NCBI GenBank assembly: GCA_035630615.1
Contig: DASQKI010000002.1
Coordinates: forward strand, 1 to 11,085
Source: DATFRX01 sp035630615
Lineage (GTDB): Bacteria; Actinomycetota; Actinomycetes; Propionibacteriales; Nocardioidaceae
DNA: 11,085 nt
Reading direction: 5' to 3'
Every line of letters starts with the position of its first letter. The stretch's first letter is position 1. A program made the position numbers and the translations under genes. The notes under the pieces are model-generated. The model was given only the letters and a program-made list of their open reading frames with translations. It ran no database searches and had not been told where the DNA came from. Below, piece by piece: positions 6,890-11,085 of this stretch.

Positions 6890-6934
6890 CCTCCCTCCGA
6901 TAGCGCTCGACACTTCGACGTGCAGTGGCTAGGC

Positions 6935-7141
6935 CTAAGAACGCGCCACCTCGGTCGCGAGCGACTCGAGCACGTTGCGCATGTGCTGGACGAACATCGT
7001 GGTTCGCCAGTGCTTCGGCCCCGTGGACCACCGAGCCTTGGCCTCGCGGTCGGCATAAGCGGCGAACACCCTCGCCGGCGGCGAATCGGGATACACCCGC
7101 TCGACGACGAATGTCGCGTGCGAGACGCGTTCGTGCTCCAT
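6935..7141 (-). pseudogene. Truncated SRPBCC/AHSA1 (START-fold) protein fragment
   Basis: A 68-codon frame starts with ATG at 7141. Residues 1-44 (MEHERVSHATFVVERVYPDS, then PPARVFAAYADREAKARWSTGP) look like the first strand and helices of an SRPBCC/AHSA1 domain, which is normally about 140-160 residues. After about residue 44 the sequence changes to HWRTTMFVQHMRNVLESLATEVARS and stops. The central beta-sheet and its typical motifs are missing in all three minus frames of the neighbourhood. The tail could be the real C-terminal helix joined by an internal deletion, or unrelated sequence; I cannot tell which. Such proteins bind hydrophobic ligands, and a 68-residue piece could not form the pocket. 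Probable pseudogene, lying between the RidA gene and the small basic ORF. Confidence 0.6.
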
Positions 7142-7260
7142 AGCAACTTTCTATCGCACCCGTCGATGTCCATGGGAGCACCTCGGCCCGATACGAGGTA
7201 CGCACGACTTCCCTGAAGAAACCTCGACAGTGGGTGTCGGATCGGGCCGGAGGCGTTCGT

Positions 7261-7306
7261 TGCAGGGGTGAGAGGCGGGCCGGGCAGGCCCGCTGCACCG
7301 TGAAGG
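7261..7306 (+). promoter_or_regulatory. GC-rich leader hairpin and ribosome binding site before small basic ORF
   Basis: GCGGGCC (7275-7281) and GGCCCGC (7287-7293) form a perfect 7-bp stem with a GGGCA loop. The flanking TGCA at 7261-7264 and 7294-7297 can pair outside a purine-rich GGGGTGAGAG bulge. An AAGGAG ribosome binding site (7302-7307) follows about nine bases after the stem, six to eight bases before ATG 7315. The stem is stable and close to the site, so it could modulate initiation or protect the message. No known riboswitch was recognised. Confidence 0.4.
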
Positions 7307-7314
7307 AGATCCTG

Positions 7315-7446
7315 ATGTTCAGCAACAGCTACGCCTACCAGGCCGAGGTCCAGAACCGCCGTCAGCAGCTTCGTGAGGACCTGGCTCGGCGCCAGCAGGT
7401 CAAGCTGGCCCGCCGCAACCGCAGAGCAGGCAGTTCCGATCGATAA
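7315..7446 (+). CDS. Small basic protein, 43 residues, unknown function
   Basis: An AAGGAG ribosome binding site just before the ATG supports this start. An in-frame GTG at 7300 would place that site inside the gene, so 7315 is preferred. The product (MFSNSYAYQAEVQNRRQQLR... ending RRNRRAGSSDR) is rich in R and Q, has no hydrophobic segment and should form one long charged helix over residues 8-37. This would suit nucleic acid or protein binding, but no family is identified. The pattern SYAYQAEVQNRR looks familiar from short unannotated actinobacterial proteins; that is recollection, not a search. The gene has its own structured leader and no operon partner. Confidence 0.6.
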   Translation: MFSNSYAYQAEVQNRRQQLREDLARRQQVKLARRNRRAGSSDR

Positions 7447-7675
7447 GGGTGATCACTGCACACTGCCTAGGCCACGTCCGCACCCGTCGCGTCCCGACGA
7501 TGGCAGGACGTTCGGCCCTGATGTCGTCGATTTCCTCGGGAGAGCCTGCTACGTACAGACGTTGCCCTCGTGGCAGAAATGTCGGCGTGGCGCGTTTCGA
7601 CGTCCGATCATCGACGCTCAGGCGTGAAGTTACATCACGGGTTTGTCAAAGCTCCCCACAGGAGGCCGACGGGTC
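7447..7675 (+). other. Intergenic stretch, no gene recognised
   Basis: 229 bp between the small basic ORF and the hydrolase gene. No frame in it resembles a protein family. It ends with AGGAGG at 7660-7665, the ribosome binding site of the hydrolase. The promoter of the hydrolase is presumably here, but I cannot place -35 and -10 boxes with confidence. Confidence 0.5.
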
Positions 7676-8833
7676 ATGAAGCTCTTCTTCGACGACGTGG
7701 GCTTCGACGGGCAGCTGCAGCGCACCGTCGGCAAGTGCGACTCGGGTATGGCCAACGTGGGCGAGTGCCTCTACATCGCATCGCTGATTGCCGAAGGCGA
7801 CCGCGACAGCTGGTACGCCGCGTGGTCGGGATTCGCCGACGGTCTCGTTCAGCAAGCCGATGCGGCGCTCGAGAACGGGCATCCGGTCAGCGCACGCGAC
7901 TGCTTCGTGCGCGCGGCTGAGTACTACCGGCAGGCGTTCTTCTGGCACCGCGACGATCTCGACGGCAAGGAGCTCACCACCGCGTACACGGCGAGCGTTG
8001 AGGCATTCCGCGCCGCGTTGCCTCTGCTTGACCGGCCGGGCCAGGTACTCGAGGGTGCCACTCCGGGCTACTTTTTCGCGCCGGCCGGCGATGGGCCGTT
8101 TCCGACCGTCCTGCACATCGGCGGCTACGACGGCACTGCCGAGGAAGTCTGTTCGTCGGCCTACATGGCGCTCGCCCGCGGCTACGCGTTCGCCCCTCTC
8201 GACGGCCCCGGCACCGGCTCGCCGCTGTACGACCACCGCGTGCCCATGCGCCCCGATTGGGAGAACGTCGTCCCCGGGATGGTCGACTTGTTGCTGAAGC
8301 GGCCGGAGGTCGACCCGCAGCGCATCGTGCTGGCCGGCCGTTCGTTCGGTGGCCTGCTCGCACCCCGGGGCGCCTCGGGCGAGCCGCGCGTGGCGGCGAT
8401 GGTCGCCGACCCCGGGCAGTACGACATCGCCTCGGGGATGGCTAAGCGGCTCGGTGACATCTACCAGTCGGTCGACGATCCCGCGTCGGATCCGCAGTGG
8501 GACGCGCTGCTCGACGACGCCGCGCTGAAGGCCTTCTTCGCTCCCCGCATGGTGACCCACGGGGTCAGCACGCCACGCGAGTACATCAGCGACCTACGGG
8601 GCTACAACAACGTCGAGCAGGCCCCGAAGATCACCTGCCCGAGCTTCATCGCCGACAATGAGACTGACGTCGTTTCCACCGGCCAGGGCGAAGAACTCTT
8701 CGACCACCTCACCTGCCCGAAGACTTTCCGGCGCTTCACGCAGGCGGAGGGCGCAGAGGGTCACTGCGAGGGCATGGCGTCGATCGTGTTCTGGACCGCG
8801 GCCTTCGACTGGCTCGACGAGACGCTCCGCTGA
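7676..8833 (+). CDS. FrsA-like alpha/beta hydrolase (2,6-dihydropseudooxynicotine hydrolase type)
   Basis: 385 residues from ATG 7676; AGGAGG lies ten bases upstream, which rules out the in-frame TTG at 7643 because that would lie ahead of this site. Residues 1-120 are a helical N-terminal cap (SARDCFVRAAEYYRQAFFWHRDD, 72-94). The hydrolase core follows: PTVLHIGGYDGTAEE (143-157, oxyanion region), LDGPGTG (175-181), nucleophile S223 in GRSFGG (221-226), acid probably D331 in ADNETDVVS (326-334), and H363 in GAEGHCEG (359-366), completing a Ser-Asp-His triad. Helical cap plus LDGPGTG and ADPGQYD are typical of the FrsA/DUF1100-like esterases. That group includes 2,6-dihydropseudooxynicotine hydrolase, which cleaves a C-C bond in nicotine degradation. 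Other nicotine genes are absent here, so the substrate is unknown. Cytoplasmic; apparently monocistronic. Confidence 0.87.
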   Translation: MKLFFDDVGFDGQLQRTVGKCDSGMANVGECLYIASLIAEGDRDSWYAAWSGFADGLVQQADAALENGHPVSARDCFVRAAEYYRQAFFWHRDDLDGKELTTAYTASVEAFRAALPLLDRPGQVLEGATPGYFFAPAGDGPFPTVLHIGGYDGTAEEVCSSAYMALARGYAFAPLDGPGTGSPLYDHRVPMRPDWENVVPGMVDLLLKRPEVDPQRIVLAGRSFGGLLAPRGASGEPRVAAMVADPGQYDIASGMAKRLGDIYQSVDDPASDPQWDALLDDAALKAFFAPRMVTHGVSTPREYISDLRGYNNVEQAPKITCPSFIADNETDVVSTGQGEELFDHLTCPKTFRRFTQAEGAEGHCEGMASIVFWTAAFDWLDETLR

Positions 8834-8918
8834 TCGGTCACCGATTCGGACGAGTTGAGCGGCGAAGGTGAAGATCGGTCCGATCAAGTTGGACCTTGGC
8901 GCGTGTTGGGCTCGGTCA

Positions 8919-8930
8919 GCTGGTGCCAGC
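8919..8930 (-). terminator. Weak hairpin in convergent gap
   Basis: GCTGG and CCAGC flank a two-base centre just past the DUF805 stop codon, in the 104-bp gap between convergent genes. No T-run follows on either strand. A second palindrome, GATCGGTCCGATC, lies nearer the hydrolase end (8873-8885). One or both may help end transcription; this is position-based inference. Confidence 0.25.
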
Positions 8931-8937
8931 CGGCCCG

Positions 8938-9336
8938 TCAGACCGGCGCCGTACCGCTCGGCGGGTAGACGTCCGCGGTCTTCGGGTTGGGGCCGTACTG
9001 GTTGTCGCCCTGGTCGCTGTCCTTGACCGTCCAGACGATCCAGAGGATCAAGCCGACGAGCGGGATGATGAAGATCAGCTGGAGCCAACCTGACCTCCCC
9101 GTGTCATGGAGTCTCCGCGCATTGACCGCAATGGACGGCACCAAGATCGCCAGGTTGAACAGCCCGCTGAGGAGGCCTATGCCGAACGTGTCGTCGTAGG
9201 TTCCCGCGAGCGTGTCGATGTACCCCAAGCCGATCCCGACTAGGAACGTGAAGAGGACGAACATCCAATACTCTTTGCGGCGCGATCGCCCGGAGAACAC
9301 GGCGTACTGCTGAAGGGGCATCAAGGCCCAGGTCAT
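8938..9336 (-). CDS. DUF805 family inner membrane protein
   Basis: 132 residues from ATG 9336, with AGGAG seven bases upstream. The family layout is complete: amphipathic N-terminus MPLQQYAVFSGRSRRKEYWMF (6-26), membrane segments at about 25-42, 52-70 and 85-104, the family's NARRLHDTGRSGWL (72-85) between them, and the tail DQGDNQYGPNPK (108-119) matching the usual G-N-YGP-P ending. DUF805 proteins (for example YhaH and YhaI of E. coli) are small membrane proteins of unknown function. The gene follows the acetyltransferase on the same strand with a 145-bp gap, so it is probably a separate transcript. Nothing is truncated. Confidence 0.9.
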   Translation of the reverse strand: MTWALMPLQQYAVFSGRSRRKEYWMFVLFTFLVGIGLGYIDTLAGTYDDTFGIGLLSGLFNLAILVPSIAVNARRLHDTGRSGWLQLIFIIPLVGLILWIVWTVKDSDQGDNQYGPNPKTADVYPPSGTAPV

Positions 9337-9421
9337 CAGTCGGCTCCTGCCGGTTGTCTAAGCATTGCCGGAGTCCGAGCACCCCAGATGGCCCGGGAAG
9401 CCTCCCGCTACCACGGAATCT

Positions 9422-9481
9422 GAGTCAAGCGACTCCGTAAACCGGCACCCCCCATCCGGTGACTCTGAGCGGACTTGAGTC
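9422..9481 (-). repeat. Hairpin and cluster of GAGTC/GACTC words between acetyltransferase and DUF805 genes
   Basis: GAGTC (9422-9426) and GACTC (9431-9435) form a 5-bp stem around AAGC. GACTC recurs at 9461 and GAGTC at 9370 and 9476, giving five copies of this word, on one strand or the other, in about 110 bp. The hairpin could be a weak terminator for the acetyltransferase gene. No T-run is present. Confidence 0.25.
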
Positions 9482-9970
9482 CTACGGTTGCTGCTGGTCG
9501 AGCCGGTAGATATGCTCCTCGATCTCTGCCTTACGCGCCTCAGCGAAGGCAACCTCCTCACCGACCCGAGTGAACCCATTGCGCACCAGCACTTGCGCCG
9601 ACGCGAGGTTATCGGCCGCGACCCGCGCGTAAACGGGGCGCACCGTCACCTGCCGAAGCAGCTCCGCAAGCGCGGCTGAGGCGATGCCCTGTCCCCAGAG
9701 GTCGCGCCGGACCCAGTAGGTGACCTCAGTGTCCCCGTCGATCACGTAGCTCCCAACACTGCCAACGACTTGATCGTCGACCAGGATGGTTTTCTTCGTG
9801 ATCTCGTCGTCAGCGATGATCTTGCGCCGCTTGGCACCGTAGGCGTCCCGGTCGCCCTGATCGGGACTGGTGAAGGCAGCCATGTGCCGCGCCGTCTTGT
9901 CGGCTTGGATGTCAAAGAGGACGTCTAGGTCGTCGTCGGTCAGGTTTCGCAGGGTCACTCGCGGGGTCAC
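9482..9970 (-). CDS. GNAT acetyltransferase, RimJ/RimL-like
   Basis: 162 residues from GTG 9970. An in-frame GTG at 10024 would add a tryptophan- and serine-rich leader (SHLLTCVSWVW) that does not belong to the family. The sequence AACTCT ending six bases before GTG 9970 fits the A and T positions of a leaderless -10 box. Features: VTLRNLTDDDLDVLFDIQAD (5-24), the substrate strand TEVTYWVRRDLWGQGIASAALAELL (81-105) containing the acetyl-CoA loop WGQGIAS, and VAADNLASAQVLVRNGFTRVGE (117-138), the typical N-x-x-S-x-x-V-x-x-x-x-G-F ending. These belong to the Acetyltransf_3 (RimJ/RimL) group, which acetylates protein N-termini or small amines. The substrate is not predictable. It lies downstream of the DUF899 gene with a 117-bp gap. 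Confidence 0.88.
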   Translation of the reverse strand: MTPRVTLRNLTDDDLDVLFDIQADKTARHMAAFTSPDQGDRDAYGAKRRKIIADDEITKKTILVDDQVVGSVGSYVIDGDTEVTYWVRRDLWGQGIASAALAELLRQVTVRPVYARVAADNLASAQVLVRNGFTRVGEEVAFAEARKAEIEEHIYRLDQQQP

Positions 9971-10087
9971 CCGAGCAGAGTTCCACACCCAACTGACACA
10001 CGTCAGAAGATGCGAGCCAGTCACCTAGCCGACTCTCGCCAGTCAGCCCGGCAAGTCCCGGACTGATGCCTTGGCTCTGTGAGTTCG

Positions 10088-10771
10088 TCAGCCGGCGTCC
10101 TCGGCAGTTCCGTACTCATCGTGGCGGCGCCACCACTGGTACGGCGGCTCCTGCGGATAGCCCTCCGGCGAGTCCTCCCATTCCTCCTGGCGTCCGAGCG
10201 GGGTGATGTCGAGCAGGCTCCAGACGTTGCCGATCTGCTCGGCCGAGCGCCCGTTGGTGAAGTAGGTGCGGTAAACCTCGCCACCGTCGCGGATGAAGAC
10301 GTTGAGGCCGAAGTACTCGTCGACGCCGAAGTCCTTCGAGAAGTCGTCTTGCGTGGTGTACCACGGGATCCCCTGCCAGCCCATGCGGTCGCGGTAGCGC
10401 TCGGTGTCGGCTTGCGGAGCGGGAGAGACAAGCACGAACGTGACGTCGCGTGCGTTCAGGTGTGCGAGGTGGCCGAGGTTGTCGGTGAACATCGCGCAGC
10501 CGCTGCAGCCGCCCTCGGGCCAGTCAGCGACCCCGGGCTCGAAGAAGTGCCGGTAGACGATCAGCTGGCGGCGGCCCTCGAACATGTCGGGCAAGCCTAA
10601 CTTTCCGTCCGGCCCCTCGAAGGTGTACTGCTTCTTGACTCGAACCCACGGCAGCCGGCGGCGTTCCGCTGCCAGCGCGTCCTTCGCGCGGGTGTGCGCT
10701 TTCTCCTTGTGCAGCAGTTCGTCGCGGGCCGCGTTCCACTCCTCGGCCGATACGACTGGTGGCATCGCCAC
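10088..10771 (-). CDS. DUF899 family thioredoxin-like protein
   Basis: 227 residues from GTG 10771, preceded by AAGGGG at eight bases; the ATG at 10765 is less well spaced. DUF899 proteins are thioredoxin-fold relatives of AhpC/TSA without assigned activity. Visible are the N-terminal helix WNAARDELLHKEKAHTRAKD (12-31), the RRRLPWVRV motif (37-45), YTFEGPDGKLGLPDMF (49-64), the family's LIVYRHFFEPG (70-80), the redox-like pair C89-S-G-C92 in GGCSGCAMFTDN (87-98), LVSPAP (114-119), and GWQGIPWYTTQDDFSKDFGV (131-150), the signature stretch. The CxxC position fits a peroxidase or disulfide role, but this is not shown. An SigR-like promoter candidate and a hairpin lie upstream. tRNA-Val ends 145 bp upstream on the same strand. 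Confidence 0.9.
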   Translation of the reverse strand: MAMPPVVSAEEWNAARDELLHKEKAHTRAKDALAAERRRLPWVRVKKQYTFEGPDGKLGLPDMFEGRRQLIVYRHFFEPGVADWPEGGCSGCAMFTDNLGHLAHLNARDVTFVLVSPAPQADTERYRDRMGWQGIPWYTTQDDFSKDFGVDEYFGLNVFIRDGGEVYRTYFTNGRSAEQIGNVWSLLDITPLGRQEEWEDSPEGYPQEPPYQWWRRHDEYGTAEDAG

Positions 10772-10797
10772 GGAACCGCCCCTTTCGCTTTGAGTTG

Positions 10798-10814
10798 CTC
10801 CGGCTCGTCCGGAG
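10798..10814 (-). repeat. Perfect hairpin in leader of DUF899 gene
   Basis: CTCCGG (10798-10803) and CCGGAG (10809-10814) form a 6-bp stem with a five-base loop. It lies between the promoter candidate and GTG 10771, so it would be in the 5' leader of the DUF899 message. It could instead end transcripts from the tRNA genes, but no T-run follows. Confidence 0.3.
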
Positions 10815-10843
10815 GCTGGCCGCGCCGGGCAGCAGTGTGGTCC

Positions 10844-10870
10844 GTACCCGCACCGGCAGTCCCGTATTCC
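10844..10870 (-). promoter_or_regulatory. Candidate SigR/SigH-type (thiol-stress ECF sigma) promoter for DUF899 gene
   Basis: Read on minus: GGAATA (10870-10865), 17 bases, then GTAC (10847-10844). The actinobacterial SigR/SigH consensus is GGAAT with 17-19 bases and GTT. The match is complete in the -35 and 2 of 3 in the -10, with a plausible leader of about 65-75 bases to GTG 10771. Thiol-oxidative control would suit a CxxC thioredoxin-fold protein. Chance matches of this kind occur, so confidence is modest. Confidence 0.35.
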
Positions 10871-10880
10871 GGACCCTCCC

Positions 10881-10905
10881 GCCGCTAGTCGAGCGATACA
10901 GCGGC
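10881..10905 (-). terminator. Hairpin just downstream of tRNA-Val, candidate terminator/processing structure
   Basis: GCCGCT (10881-10886) and AGCGGC (10900-10905) form a perfect 6-bp stem around a 13-base loop, 12 bp beyond the tRNA-Val CCA end. The loop and 3' arm include GAGCGATACA, nearly identical to the GGGCGATACA of the tRNA acceptor end. No T-run follows, so a termination role is only positional. Confidence 0.35.
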
Positions 10906-10916
10906 TGACCAGTTGT

Positions 10917-10991
10917 TGGTGGGCGATACAAGAATTGAACTTGTGACCTCTTCCGTGTCAAGGAAGCGCGCTACCACTGCGCCAATCGCCC
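10917..10991 (-). tRNA. tRNA-Val (anticodon GAC)
   Basis: All arms fold: acceptor GGGCGAT/ATCGCCC (7 bp), D-stem GCGC/GCGC with loop AGTGGTA, anticodon stem CTTCC/GGAAG with loop TTGACAC, variable AGGTC, T-stem ACAAG/CTTGT with loop TTCAATT. Anticodon GAC is at 10959-10957, reading GUC/GUU valine codons. The mature body is 10920-10991 with discriminator A, and CCA follows in the DNA (10919-10917). Confidence 0.96.
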
Positions 10992-11004
10992 TCGCAATGC
11001 TTCG

Positions 11005-11075
11005 AGGTGGAGACGGGATTCGAACCCGTGTAGACGGCTTTGCAGGCCGTTGCCTCGCCTCTCGGCCACTCCACC
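11005..11075 (-). tRNA. tRNA-Cys (anticodon GCA)
   Basis: A 71-base cloverleaf: acceptor GGTGGAG/CTCCACC, 3-bp D-stem GCC/GGC, anticodon stem ACGGC/GCCGT with loop CTGCAAA, T-stem ACGGG/CCCGT with loop TTCGAAT. Anticodon GCA is at 11043-11041. Discriminator U is correct for cysteine. CCA is not encoded, unlike the neighbouring tRNA-Val 13 bp away, and must be added enzymatically. Many actinomycetes carry tRNA-Gly upstream in such a cluster; it would lie past the right edge. Confidence 0.97.
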
Positions 11076-11085
11076 ACCGTTTGGG

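Noticed and set aside
7646..8560. 304-codon minus-strand frame opposite the hydrolase
   Set aside because: Low-complexity R/G/V/E composition typical of an antisense shadow; the plus-strand gene has a complete catalytic triad.
10041..10068. Possible hairpin with CAGT/ACTG and CCGG/CCGG after the DUF899 gene
   Set aside because: Interrupted by an asymmetric internal loop and lacks a T-run; too weak to call a terminator.
10524..10961. Minus-strand frame running from tRNA-Val into the DUF899 gene
   Set aside because: Its N-terminal part is translated tRNA sequence and the rest overlaps the DUF899 gene in another frame.
1..11085. CRISPR array, insertion sequence, integrase, toxin-antitoxin pair or restriction system
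   Set aside because: No regularly spaced repeats, transposase/integrase motifs or recognisable defence domains were seen on either strand.

Overview
The window is GC-rich with dense antisense open frames, GTG starts, several starts without a Shine-Dalgarno but with a TANNNT-type -10 box just upstream, and adjacent tRNA-Cys(GCA) and tRNA-Val(GAC) genes. This points to a high-GC actinomycete, plausibly Nocardioidaceae/Propionibacteriales, although genus is a guess. It looks like chromosomal accessory sequence with several degraded genes. I see no insertion sequence, integrase, CRISPR array or phage gene.

Layout: (1) 1-1421, minus: 5' part of a secreted ExeM/NucH-type endonuclease that runs off the left edge. 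(2) 1494-2591, minus: a MASE1 membrane sensor with no output domain. (3) 2767-3162, plus: a small low-affinity iron permease family protein with a probable leaderless promoter. (4) 3221-3852: a decayed GNAT acetyltransferase (internal deletion plus a one-base frameshift) and a gene-poor stretch with one doubtful short ORF. (5) 3853-6889: the most coherent block. An NTF2/SnoaL-like protein, an ornithine cyclodeaminase/mu-crystallin family reductase and a proline racemase superfamily enzyme lie on minus, the last two overlapping by ATGA. A RidA imine deaminase diverges on plus. The 143-bp divergent region carries a palindrome and a repeated half site.

(6) 6935-7446: a truncated SRPBCC/AHSA1 gene on minus, then a 43-residue basic protein on plus with a strong ribosome binding site below a GC-rich hairpin. 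(7) 7676-8833, plus: a FrsA-like alpha/beta hydrolase. (8) 8938-10771, minus: a DUF805 membrane protein, a RimJ/RimL-type acetyltransferase and a DUF899 thioredoxin-like protein with a CxxC pair. A possible SigR/SigH-type promoter lies upstream of the DUF899 gene. (9) 10917-11075, minus: tRNA-Val and tRNA-Cys.

The best functional story is block 5. A proline racemase superfamily enzyme and an OCD-family reductase are the known pair for trans-3-hydroxy-L-proline or related proline derivatives, via delta1-pyrroline-2-carboxylate. RidA deaminates reactive imines and enamines, so its divergent placement fits. The racemase-like protein keeps both catalytic cysteines, so epimerase/racemase activity remains as likely as dehydratase. 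I did not find a clearly new defence or mobile system.
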